DNA of 26,608 bases from an archaeon (GTDB lineage: Archaea > Nanobdellota > Nanobdellia > Pacearchaeales > GW2011-AR1): contig DAHVOT010000001.1 of NCBI GenBank assembly GCA_027318675.1, positions 1 to 26,608 on the forward strand. The letters are read 5' to 3'. The notes beneath the pieces were generated by a model, which saw only the letters and a list, made by a program, of their open reading frames with translations, searched no databases and had not been told where the DNA came from. The position numbers and the translations under genes are program-made. Of this stretch, positions 9,128 through 16,106 are shown piece by piece; position 1 is the stretch's first letter; each line of letters starts with the position of its first letter.

Positions 9128-10126
9128 CTAAAGACGGATAAACAAAATAAATCCTAAAATAATTATAATTATCTGGAAGATGTTAATAAGAGTTACAACT
9201 TCGCCCTCATAGGCCTTTTTATTTGGTTTTATCTTCTTTAATATTGCTATTGCAACATGTTCTAAGCCGTATATTTTTTCATAAGGCAATTCAAGACTTC
9301 CATCTGGATTTGGCCTTCCAAAACTTTGTTTTTTCAATTTTCCTTTTAATTTAAGTATAGTCTCAAGGATATAAGGAATAAAGAAGAATATAGCTATTTT
9401 TTCAGCATTTCCAAGTATGGCCATAGAAGCAATAGCAGCACCTATTGCATATGTTAAGGCATCTCCAGGGAAAACTCTAGCAGGATTTGAATTGAATATG
9501 TAAAAAGCAATTAAAGCAGCAACCAAACAAAACCCAATTACACTTAACCAAGAACTTCCAGTAAGATACATTACAATAGACATTGCACTAAGAAGTAATA
9601 TCCCTTGTCTTGCTTCTAATCCATTAAATCCTGCAAGAAAATTGAAAGTTGTTGTTGCCCCAACTATTCCAATAGGAATTGCTAGTAAAGGAAATAATAT
9701 TCCTAATTCAATACCCAAGACATTTGATTCTCCTGCATTAATAACCATTAAAGGAATAGCAGCAAAAAAAACTAAGATTATTCTTGAACGTTTTGACAAT
9801 CCTCCTTTTTTCCATCCAAATAAATCATCTATTAAACCAATTCCAGATACTAAAAGCAAGGTAGTAGTCATAGCAAATATTTGTATAGAAATACCATCAG
9901 AATTTTTAAAGTAAAAAGTTTGAATAGCAATATACATAAATATTCCTATTATTGCTCCAATAACAACAATTATTCCCCCAGAACCAGCAACATTCTTTTC
10001 TTTTTGATACTTATTCATATCTTCCCAAAGTAAACCTATTTGTTTTGCCTTTTTTATCCAGAACGGCATAGCTAAATATGTACAAAAAAAGCTTATGAAA
10101 ATAGTTATTATAATTAATGGCTCCAT
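9128..10126 (-). CDS. UDP-GlcNAc:polyprenol-phosphate GlcNAc-1-phosphate transferase-like (MraY/WecA/ALG7 family)
   Basis: The 332-residue polytopic protein has about ten transmembrane helices. The Mg2+-binding pair D100-D101 is in GLIDDLFGW, NFLAGFNGLEA lies at 162-172 and PARVFPGDAL at 215-224. The cytoplasmic loop near 269-292 (GRPNPDG then KIYGLEHVAI) replaces the histidine-rich loop of the bacterial enzymes, as in archaeal and eukaryotic ALG7-like enzymes. It should transfer a sugar-1-phosphate, probably GlcNAc-1-P or a relative, to dolichyl phosphate, the first step of N-glycan assembly. It lies directly upstream of aglB on the same strand but appears to have its own leaderless promoter. 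The exact sugar is inference. Confidence 0.9.
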   Translation of the reverse strand: MEPLIIITIFISFFCTYLAMPFWIKKAKQIGLLWEDMNKYQKEKNVAGSGGIIVVIGAIIGIFMYIAIQTFYFKNSDGISIQIFAMTTTLLLVSGIGLIDDLFGWKKGGLSKRSRIILVFFAAIPLMVINAGESNVLGIELGILFPLLAIPIGIVGATTTFNFLAGFNGLEARQGILLLSAMSIVMYLTGSSWLSVIGFCLVAALIAFYIFNSNPARVFPGDALTYAIGAAIASMAILGNAEKIAIFFFIPYILETILKLKGKLKKQSFGRPNPDGSLELPYEKIYGLEHVAIAILKKIKPNKKAYEGEVVTLINIFQIIIIILGFILFIRL

Positions 10127-10147
10127 CTCTATTCAAGAAATGCCTAG

Positions 10148-10155
10148 CTTTTAAA
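10148..10155 (-). promoter_or_regulatory. TATA box of the GlcNAc-1-P transferase gene
   Basis: On the minus strand this reads TTTAAAAG and ends 21 bases before the ATG at 10126. It lies in the 31-base gap after the SpoIIM-like gene and ends three bases from that gene's stop codon. The spacing implies a leaderless transcript. Confidence 0.6.
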
Positions 10156-10157
10156 TT

Positions 10158-11015
10158 TTATTTAAATATTAAAGGAGTTATATAAACTTCAATAAGTGCA
10201 GCAATGACTAAAATTAATAATGCTAAGAATATGAGTATAATTACATTTTCAAGGACTTTCAAGAATTTTTTATCTTTTATTCCATGTCTTATTAATCCAA
10301 CACCAAAAATTCCTCCAGCTAAAGCAGTTATGAAGTATGCAGCAATTTCAGGTAAACCATGTATTGCATATCTTGCAATTCCTAATGGGATTTCACTTAA
10401 ATTATATTTTGTAAATATGCCTATTGCAGCAGCAATAACACTTGCATTCCAAACCAAAATAAATAATGCTCCTGCTCCGAATATCAGAGAAAATATCAAA
10501 GTAAATATCATAACATATACATTATTCTCGATTATTGACAAGAACCTTATCCCGCTTATTGAAGCACCAGTTAAATTAATTTTTCCAGAAGAATATTGTT
10601 CAACACAACCCATTACATCCCCTGGGCTGTTTATTTGACAATAAGTTTGTATTTGAAAATTCAAAAGATTGGCATCTTGCAAGATTATATTCCAGAATGA
10701 AAATGCTACAACAAAACCAAAAAATAACCACATAAACGCATATATTGCATCTTTATGTGCCTGCCATATACTAAAGATTCCCTCGACTTGTTCATCTTCT
10801 TTCTCTTCTCTTTTGATTATAAAATACATAAAGGGAAAACTGAACATTATGCAGAATAAAACAACCAACATTCCAGAAGCTTTTGATAAATTTGGATCTT
10901 CAGAAAAAAACCAGTGTACAAGTAAGAGAGAAAGAGATGCATAAATAAGCCCAATGAAAAACATTTTCCATGGCCCCTTTTCCACCTTTTTTGGATTTAT
11001 AAGCGTTTCAAGCAT
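10158..11015 (-). CDS. SpoIIM/DUF95-family integral membrane protein
   Basis: The 285-residue protein has about six transmembrane helices (roughly 17-35, 48-67, 90-110, 165-200, 222-240 and 255-280). The family signature HGLPE at 219-223 is followed by a helix rich in small residues (AAYFITALAGG) and a YITPLIF end typical of SpoIIM-like proteins. Archaeal members are widespread and their function is unknown; in Bacillus SpoIIM belongs to the engulfment complex. The loop between helices 3 and 4 has two cysteines (C126 and C136) and an N-L-T sequon at 147-149. It could therefore be disulfide-bonded and N-glycosylated if that loop faces outward. It is transcribed divergently from the eIF2B-family gene from a shared TATA element 21 bases before the ATG. 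Confidence 0.8.
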   Translation of the reverse strand: MLETLINPKKVEKGPWKMFFIGLIYASLSLLLVHWFFSEDPNLSKASGMLVVLFCIMFSFPFMYFIIKREEKEDEQVEGIFSIWQAHKDAIYAFMWLFFGFVVAFSFWNIILQDANLLNFQIQTYCQINSPGDVMGCVEQYSSGKINLTGASISGIRFLSIIENNVYVMIFTLIFSLIFGAGALFILVWNASVIAAAIGIFTKYNLSEIPLGIARYAIHGLPEIAAYFITALAGGIFGVGLIRHGIKDKKFLKVLENVIILIFLALLILVIAALIEVYITPLIFK

Positions 11016-11036
11016 ATCTCTATTAAAAAAAGAGAA

Positions 11037-11044
11037 TTTTTAAA
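11037..11044. promoter_or_regulatory. Shared bidirectional TATA element between divergent genes
   Basis: The 8-mer TTTTTAAA sits in the near-palindromic ATTTTTAAAT in the 50-base gap between two divergent start codons. It is 21 bases from the + strand ATG at 11066 and 21 bases from the - strand ATG at 11015, reading TTTAAAAA in that direction. Both distances match the promoter spacing seen elsewhere in the window. No other TATA candidate is visible in the gap. Confidence 0.7.
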
Positions 11045-11065
11045 TGTTGGGGGGTTCATCAATAA

Positions 11066-11881
11066 ATGGACAAACAAAAGAGGTTCAATGAAATTCTTAG
11101 AAAGATAAAAACAATAGATATTCAAGGAGCAAGAAATGTTGCAAAAGCTGCACTTGAAGCTTATTCACTCTTACCTTCTAAAGAATCAAAGGAAAAACTT
11201 TTATCTTCTCGTCCTACAGAGCCAATGATGTTTCATGTTCTTGAACTTGCAGAGAAGGGGATTTCTAAAAAAGATATTTTAGAACACTTTGATATTTCTC
11301 AAAAAGAGATAAACAAGCAAGTTTTTAATTTAATAAATGATGGAGATGTAATATTTACCCATTGTCATTCTACAAATGTTGTTAATGCACTAATTTATTC
11401 AAAGAGAAAAGGTAGAAAATTCAAAGTATATAATACAGAAACTCGCCCATTGTTCCAAGGTAGAAAAACTGCGAGAGAATTAAAAGCAAGTGGAATAGAT
11501 GTAACAATGTTTATAGATTCTGCAGCATCATTTGCAATAGAAAAAGATAATAAGAATGATAAAGTTTACGTAAACAAGATCTTTCTTGGTGCAGATGCAC
11601 TCTTGAAAAAAGGTATAATAAATAAGATAGGAAGCAATATGTTTGCAGAGTTAGCAAATAAAAATAAAATACCTGTTTATATAATAGCAGATTCTTGGAA
11701 GTTCACAAAAAATAAATTAAAGTTAGAGCAGAGAAGCATCAATGAAGTCTGGGATAAAGCTCCTAAAAATATGAAGATAAAAAATCCTGCATTTGAATTT
11801 GTTAAAAGAAAATATATTTCAGGAATTGTAACTGAGTTAGGTTTAATGAAATACAAGAAATTTGTAAAAGAGATGAAGTAA
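11066..11881 (+). CDS. eIF2B alpha/beta/delta - ribose-1,5-bisphosphate isomerase family protein
   Basis: The 271-residue protein has an N-terminal helical part (1-85) and a Rossmann-like C-terminal part. Family residues are present: SRPTEPMM (48-55), the catalytic-position Cys in THCHS (C100), ETRPLFQGRKTA (125-136), and the Asp in GADALLKKGIINKIGS (D177 in GAD). In archaeal ribose-1,5-bisphosphate isomerase the Cys and Asp carry out the isomerisation that feeds form III RuBisCO in AMP degradation. Both are retained here, so an enzyme is plausible. The protein is, however, about 50 residues shorter than the roughly 320-residue isomerases, and its DSWKF segment resembles the ESFKF of eIF2B alpha. 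A regulatory homologue therefore cannot be excluded. Its stop is 2 bases from the convergent prefoldin stop. Confidence 0.8.
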   Translation: MDKQKRFNEILRKIKTIDIQGARNVAKAALEAYSLLPSKESKEKLLSSRPTEPMMFHVLELAEKGISKKDILEHFDISQKEINKQVFNLINDGDVIFTHCHSTNVVNALIYSKRKGRKFKVYNTETRPLFQGRKTARELKASGIDVTMFIDSAASFAIEKDNKNDKVYVNKIFLGADALLKKGIINKIGSNMFAELANKNKIPVYIIADSWKFTKNKLKLEQRSINEVWDKAPKNMKIKNPAFEFVKRKYISGIVTELGLMKYKKFVKEMK

Positions 11882-11883
11882 AA

Positions 11884-12390
11884 TTATTTTTTACATTCAC
11901 ATTCGTCACCACAATCACAGCATTCATCTTCATCACATCCACATTCTTCCTCTCCGCAATTGCATTCGTGAGGATGTTTATGATTATGTAATTTTTGACT
12001 CTCCATAAATACATTTGTAAGTTCTGTATTTATTTTTTCAAGTTCTTTATTCAATTCTTCTTTAGCTTTTTCAAGTTTTTTAATCTGATTTTGAAGAATT
12101 ATCTTTGTTTCTGGGATTGATTTTTTAACAAAATTCTTATTTCCAATATCCACCAATAATTCTTCTGAAGTTAATTTAGCACTAGCATATATTCCTCTTC
12201 CAATGGGGGAGAGAATTTCTTCATCTTTCTTTCCAACTAATTCATCTAATTCAAAATTTAAACTGCTTAAGTCTACAATTGCTTGTTCAACTGCTTGTTG
12301 CTGTTCTTGAATCATTCTTATTTGCTGTTCAAACATCTGAAATCGCATTACAATTTCTTGTTGAGATATTTGTTCTTCATCTTTTACCAT
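11884..12390 (-). CDS. pfdA: Prefoldin alpha subunit with Cys/His-rich C-terminal tail
   Basis: The 168-residue protein has the prefoldin alpha layout: an N-terminal coiled coil (about 8-50), a beta-hairpin segment with SPIGRGIYASAKL and LLVDIG (about 61-82), and a C-terminal coiled coil (about 95-133). With prefoldin beta it forms the hexameric ATP-independent holdase that passes unfolded chains to the thermosome. The unusual part is residues 135-168. Four histidines (135, 137, 139, 141) are followed by nine cysteines (143, 145, 150, 152, 157, 158, 160, 164, 166) among Glu and Asp. Such a tail could bind Zn, Ni or Cu and would sit at a tentacle tip. The gene has its own TATA box 21 bases upstream of the ATG, apart from the secY unit. 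Confidence 0.87.
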   Translation of the reverse strand: MVKDEEQISQQEIVMRFQMFEQQIRMIQEQQQAVEQAIVDLSSLNFELDELVGKKDEEILSPIGRGIYASAKLTSEELLVDIGNKNFVKKSIPETKIILQNQIKKLEKAKEELNKELEKINTELTNVFMESQKLHNHKHPHECNCGEEECGCDEDECCDCGDECECKK

Positions 12391-12411
12391 GTTGAAATCA
12401 GAATAAGATGC

Positions 12412-12419
12412 TTTTTAAG
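12412..12419 (-). promoter_or_regulatory. TATA box of the prefoldin alpha gene
   Basis: On the minus strand this reads CTTAAAAA and ends 21 bases before the ATG at 12390. It occupies the 45-base gap after the EMC3-like gene, so prefoldin alpha probably has its own leaderless transcript. Confidence 0.6.
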
Positions 12420-12435
12420 ATTTGGGGTTTTATAT

Positions 12436-13011
12436 CTATGCAACATCCAGTAACTTTTTACTCCTAAGTATAGAACTAAATATCATTGTAAATATAAAAT
12501 AAAATAAAAACCAACCCATTCCAAACCAGAATTTTGGACTTCCCGCAGCTGCAAAATAATCTGCGAACCATCTGAAAAATAAAATGAATGGGATACCAGT
12601 GTATATTATAGGCCTCATACTTAATTTCATTTGTTTTGGCATCATAGCAAATTGTTTTTTCTGTAATTCCATAAGCTTCTCAGGGTGATTCTGGAATTCT
12701 TTCATTTGCTTCTGGATTTCTTTCTGTTCTTTTTTCATTTCCCTCAATGTTTCTTGATCTGTAGCATATTTCTGGACAAGAGTTGTGATTAATGTAATAA
12801 TAAATACAACAATCAACATTCCCCAATTCAAATTCCAACTTAAAAGAAATCCCGCAGTTGGATCAAGAATATAGTGTATTGAATTTTTTATAAAAGGTAT
12901 TTTATCCCATAATCCAGCAATAATCATAGATATAACTAAGAATATAATTAATGGAGTAAAACTTCCTTCTTTTCCAGATTTATCTTCTTTTAAATTTGTT
13001 TGTTCTGTCAT
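12436..13011 (-). CDS. EMC3/TMCO1 (DUF106) family membrane insertase, archaeal YidC-like
   Basis: The 191-residue protein has an early hydrophobic segment (about 19-35), a transmembrane helix at 62-80, a charged cytoplasmic coiled coil at 84-125 (DQETLREMKKEQKEIQKQMK), and two further helices near 133-150 and 160-182. This layout is that of the archaeal Oxa1-superfamily protein Ylp1, related to eukaryotic EMC3 and TMCO1, which inserts membrane proteins. An amphipathic, Met-rich stretch (FAMMPKQMKLSMRP, 121-134) lies just before the third helix. It follows secY by 13 bases and is surely cotranscribed. In many archaea adenylate kinase lies between secY and this gene; here it is absent. Confidence 0.85.
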   Translation of the reverse strand: MTEQTNLKEDKSGKEGSFTPLIIFLVISMIIAGLWDKIPFIKNSIHYILDPTAGFLLSWNLNWGMLIVVFIITLITTLVQKYATDQETLREMKKEQKEIQKQMKEFQNHPEKLMELQKKQFAMMPKQMKLSMRPIIYTGIPFILFFRWFADYFAAAGSPKFWFGMGWFLFYFIFTMIFSSILRSKKLLDVA

Positions 13012-13024
13012 CTTTTTTTATTTT

Positions 13025-14419
13025 TTAGTTGCTACTCATAAATTTTCTCATAGCAGGATTCATGTCTGTCATATGTTGTTCAGCTATTTTTTGATAGAAC
13101 TGATACATAATCATAATTACTAATAATATTGCAGTTCCCGAGGAAAGTGCTCCAAGCAAATCTGTTGTAGCAGCAAGTAAACCTATTGCTGCACCTCCCA
13201 TTACAGTTAATGGCATTATATACCTGTCTAATACACTTTCTAAAACTCTTACATCTTGTCTAAATCCAGCCATCTGAAGCCCAGATGCAGATATTTTTTG
13301 AGCTTGTTCTTTTGCACCCATTCCCGAAGTTTTAACCCAGAAGACTGAGAATAAAGTAGCAAGTCCAGCATAAAATATTATATGTGTAAGTCCTTGAAGT
13401 AAATATCTTGGCAAAAATCCTCCTCTTATTATCAACTCAAGAAGATTTGTATGTCCAAGCCAAAACGCAAATCCAGAAACTGCTTGTCCATTTTGGAAGT
13501 GGCCTAAAAATGTTGGGTGTCCCGCCCAGTTTTCAAGCAACCCTCCAAATAGTTGAATATTTGCAACTAATGCGGCAGTTAAAATAACAGGTATAACTGA
13601 AGCATAAAAGAATTGTAATGGCCATTTGATAGCATATCCTCTTATTCTTCCAAAACTCAAAGGTATTTCAACTTTAAGACTTTGAGCCCATACTACAAGA
13701 AGGAAAATAACAACTGTAGCAATGATTGCTCCTAATGCTGAAGCGAATTCAACTGGATATTTATTTATTATAGATTGTATTAAAACTAAAACTTTTCCTG
13801 AACATGCAGTTCCATTAAAATCAATTAAGCAATTTCTACCTTGAGCATTTACAAATTGGAATGCGCTTGTGAATAAGTGCCATGAAGCACCAGCAGCAAT
13901 GAATATACTTACTCCTGAACCAAAGCCCCATTTTTCACATAGTTCGTTCATGTAGTAAATAGCTATTCCCCCGAGGATTAACTGGAAAATAACGAGCCCT
14001 GCAAATCCGGGTGTTGCTTCAAGACCTTTCATCAAAACATAAACTATTGCTTCAAATATGATAAAGAAAAATACTAAAAGTTTTTGAATACCTTGAAAGA
14101 ATTTTTTACCTTCTGTTGTTGAGGTGTTTATGTTTATTATTCCTGCTCCTGTAAGTAATTGCAAGATAATAGAAGCCATTACTATTGGGCCAATACCTAA
14201 AGAGATTATTGAACCAAAATCTGTCCCTAAAATTATTGCAAGATATTTGAATCTGTCTAGGGCATTATTAGATAGTCCAAATAATGGAATATTTGCTAGA
14301 ATAAAAAATGCAACAAGTATCAATAAAGTCCACTTAAGTTTAGTATTAAATGCCAGTTTTTTTTCATCTGGCTTTTTTACTTCTGGTATAAATGCGAATA
14401 TTTTTGTGAAATCTACCAT
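13025..14419 (-). CDS. secY: Preprotein translocase subunit SecY (Sec61 alpha)
   Basis: The 464-residue protein has ten predicted transmembrane helices and forms the protein-conducting channel in the cytoplasmic membrane. LGIGPIVMASIILQLL (74-89) matches the conserved plug/TM2 region, PLSFGRIRGYAIKWPLQFFY the cytoplasmic loop before TM7, and SASGLQMAGFRQD the ribosome-contacting TM8/9 loop. The external TM5/6 loop (about 190-212) carries a Cys-flanked sequon (C197, N202-G-T204, C206), which may be glycosylated. The gene follows L15, as in most archaea, but a TATA box 21 bases upstream of the ATG suggests independent leaderless transcription. The EMC3-like gene follows after 13 bases. Confidence 0.96.
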   Translation of the reverse strand: MVDFTKIFAFIPEVKKPDEKKLAFNTKLKWTLLILVAFFILANIPLFGLSNNALDRFKYLAIILGTDFGSIISLGIGPIVMASIILQLLTGAGIININTSTTEGKKFFQGIQKLLVFFFIIFEAIVYVLMKGLEATPGFAGLVIFQLILGGIAIYYMNELCEKWGFGSGVSIFIAAGASWHLFTSAFQFVNAQGRNCLIDFNGTACSGKVLVLIQSIINKYPVEFASALGAIIATVVIFLLVVWAQSLKVEIPLSFGRIRGYAIKWPLQFFYASVIPVILTAALVANIQLFGGLLENWAGHPTFLGHFQNGQAVSGFAFWLGHTNLLELIIRGGFLPRYLLQGLTHIIFYAGLATLFSVFWVKTSGMGAKEQAQKISASGLQMAGFRQDVRVLESVLDRYIMPLTVMGGAAIGLLAATTDLLGALSSGTAILLVIMIMYQFYQKIAEQHMTDMNPAMRKFMSSN

Positions 14420-14440
14420 CTCATAATCAAATAAAATCAG

Positions 14441-14448
14441 TTTAAAAA
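14441..14448 (-). promoter_or_regulatory. TATA box of secY
   Basis: On the minus strand this reads TTTTTAAA and ends 21 bases before the secY ATG at 14419, in the 38-base gap after the L15 gene. The position supports both the start codon and a separate leaderless transcript at the end of the ribosomal operon. Confidence 0.65.
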
Positions 14449-14457
14449 GATTGGGTT

Positions 14458-14937
14458 TTATTCTTCCTCTTCTTTCTTTTCAGGAGTTTTCTTTTTCACT
14501 GGAAGTATAATCTGCCCTCCAGCTTTCTTTACTTTTTCAATTGCAGATTCAGAAGCTTCAAGTGCAGTTATTATCAATTTTTCTTTTATTTCTCCTTCGC
14601 CTAATATTTTGTATTTATCAAGATTTACTTCCCATCCTTTTGCTGTCTTTTTTCCATACTTTTCAAGGTTTTTTTCTATTTGTTGAAGATTAATTCTTTG
14701 TCTTGTGTCTCTCTTTGTTTTTCTAGAAGTTATTCCTTGCTTTCCGAAGTAATCATGTCCATAAAGTTTTGTAACAAGTGTTATCTTTGTATCTCCCCTC
14801 TTACCTGTACCAGCCATTCCTGTTCCTCCTCTGTGTCCTGATTTTTTATGTTTCTTTCTGGCTCCCCATCCATGGCTTCCCATTTTTCTTCCATGCATCC
14901 TTGAAACTTTTTTTCTTTTATGAGTTTTAGTTGTCAT
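14458..14937 (-). CDS. rpl15: Large ribosomal subunit protein L15 (uL15)
   Basis: The 159-residue protein starts with the basic, glycine-rich archaeal L15/L27a segment (MHGRKMGSHGWGARKKHKKSGHRGG, about 14-38) that threads into the 23S rRNA. The globular C-terminal half includes ALEASESAIEKVKKAGGQI. Residues from about 148 form a short Lys/Glu tail. It is the last gene of the ribosomal operon, starts 2 bases after the L30 stop, and is followed by the secY promoter gap. Identity is secure from motifs and gene order. Confidence 0.95.
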   Translation of the reverse strand: MTTKTHKRKKVSRMHGRKMGSHGWGARKKHKKSGHRGGTGMAGTGKRGDTKITLVTKLYGHDYFGKQGITSRKTKRDTRQRINLQQIEKNLEKYGKKTAKGWEVNLDKYKILGEGEIKEKLIITALEASESAIEKVKKAGGQIILPVKKKTPEKKEEEE

Positions 14938-14939
14938 CT

Positions 14940-15302
14940 TTACAGCATCCTTAATATTAAATCATTTATTTTATCTTTATTATCTCCTAAAACGCCCTTT
15001 CCAACACCAAAGTGTTTCTTTGATTCAATTCCTCCTCTTGGAGGATGTAATCTGAAAAAGGGTTTTAGTTTTCCGTCTTTTCCTTTTTTTCCTCTTTTCT
15101 TTATAAGTTCTTTATAAACATCCTCTTTTATTTCACCGTAAGCTACAAAATCTCTTAGCTTTTCAATCATGCCTAATTCTTCAGAAGTCCCTTTTAACAC
15201 AACACAAGTATATTTTCTTCTTACTCTTAGTCTGTCAAGAGTTTCATTAATATTTTTATCTAAACCAACTCTTCCTTTAATACGTATAAGTGCGATTGCC
15301 AT
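14940..15302 (-). CDS. rpl30: Large ribosomal subunit protein L30 (uL30)
   Basis: The protein has 120 residues, shorter than the roughly 150 of typical archaeal L30. The N-terminal fold is clear (MAIALIRIKGRVGLDKNINETLDRLRVRRK), as is the archaeal FRLHPPRGGIESKKHFGVGKGVLGDN segment near 83-108. The missing length lies between these, around residues 55-80. The start overlaps the S5 stop by one base (TAATG), a translational-coupling arrangement, and L15 follows after 2 bases. Confidence 0.93.
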   Translation of the reverse strand: MAIALIRIKGRVGLDKNINETLDRLRVRRKYTCVVLKGTSEELGMIEKLRDFVAYGEIKEDVYKELIKKRGKKGKDGKLKPFFRLHPPRGGIESKKHFGVGKGVLGDNKDKINDLILRML

Positions 15303-16105
15303 TATTCTCTTCCCTCCATTGAATTTGTTTTTTCAAGAGCATCAAAACAGGCTTTTATCAAATTAAAACTTGTTCTTGCTTTTCCAAAACTTTTACTATA
15401 AACATCTTTAATTCCTGCAAGCTTTAATACTTTTTTAAGTTCATTTGCAACAACCAATCCTGTTCCTTGAGGAGCAGGTATAAGAGTTATCCTTGAACTT
15501 CCAGCTTTACCTGTAACTTTGAATGGGACAGTATGCAATTCAGAACAATCGCAATCAAATCCAGAACATGCTCTCTTTATCTTTATAATACTTAACTTTG
15601 CTTTTCTTAATGCTTTGTCTCTTGCAGGAAGAGTCTCCATTGATCTTCCATAACCATACCCAATATGTCCGTTTTCATCTCCAACTATTGCCATCGCAGA
15701 GAACGTAGGAACATTTCCTTCTTCAGTTTTTCTTTGAGTTTGTCTCCAGGCTCTTCTTTTTCCTCCTCCAAACTTTCCTTTTGATTGCCCTATCGAAATT
15801 AAATCAGATTTTAATTCAAGTAAATAGTCAGATATTTCGGGTTCTAGTATCCTCTTATTTTCTTTTAGAATATCGTCAATATTTTTTATCTTTCCACTTT
15901 TAACTTCTCTCCCAAGTTCTGTTTTAGGAATCCAAGATTCTGATGGTTTAAGTTTATCTTTTTCAAAGGCATTTTTTAATTCTTGTTCATTTTTTATCTG
16001 TTCAAGTTCTTTAAGATCTTCTTTATCTAGAACTTCTTCAGGAACTTCCGCATACTCGTCTTTTTCTCCTTCAATTTTTGCTATTTGCTTTTCTTTTTTT
16101 GTCAT
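15302..16105 (-). CDS. rps5: Small ribosomal subunit protein S5 (uS5)
   Basis: The 267-residue protein is longer than the usual 210-235 because of an acidic/basic low-complexity N-terminal extension of about 60 residues (EGEKDEYAEVPEEV and so on). The S5 core has KFGGGKRRAWRQTQRKTEEGN (about 114-134), the glycine-rich GHIGYGYGRS loop, the archaeal CDCSELHTVPFKVTGKAGS segment and IPAPQGTGL. S5 helps maintain decoding fidelity and mRNA-entry helicase activity in the 30S body. The first Met lies one base after the L18 stop. No conserved core element is missing. Confidence 0.94.
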   Translation of the reverse strand: MTKKEKQIAKIEGEKDEYAEVPEEVLDKEDLKELEQIKNEQELKNAFEKDKLKPSESWIPKTELGREVKSGKIKNIDDILKENKRILEPEISDYLLELKSDLISIGQSKGKFGGGKRRAWRQTQRKTEEGNVPTFSAMAIVGDENGHIGYGYGRSMETLPARDKALRKAKLSIIKIKRACSGFDCDCSELHTVPFKVTGKAGSSRITLIPAPQGTGLVVANELKKVLKLAGIKDVYSKSFGKARTSFNLIKACFDALEKTNSMEGRE

Positions 16106-16106
16106 T

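Noticed and set aside
10204..10638. 144-codon + strand ORF antisense to the SpoIIM-like gene
   Set aside because: There is no recognisable domain and it lies wholly inside a convincing membrane-protein gene on the other strand.
11802..12014. Frameshift or alternative ORF explaining the Cys-rich prefoldin tail
   Set aside because: The prefoldin frame continues without a break from the coiled coil into the tail. The overlapping ORF in another frame has no family features.
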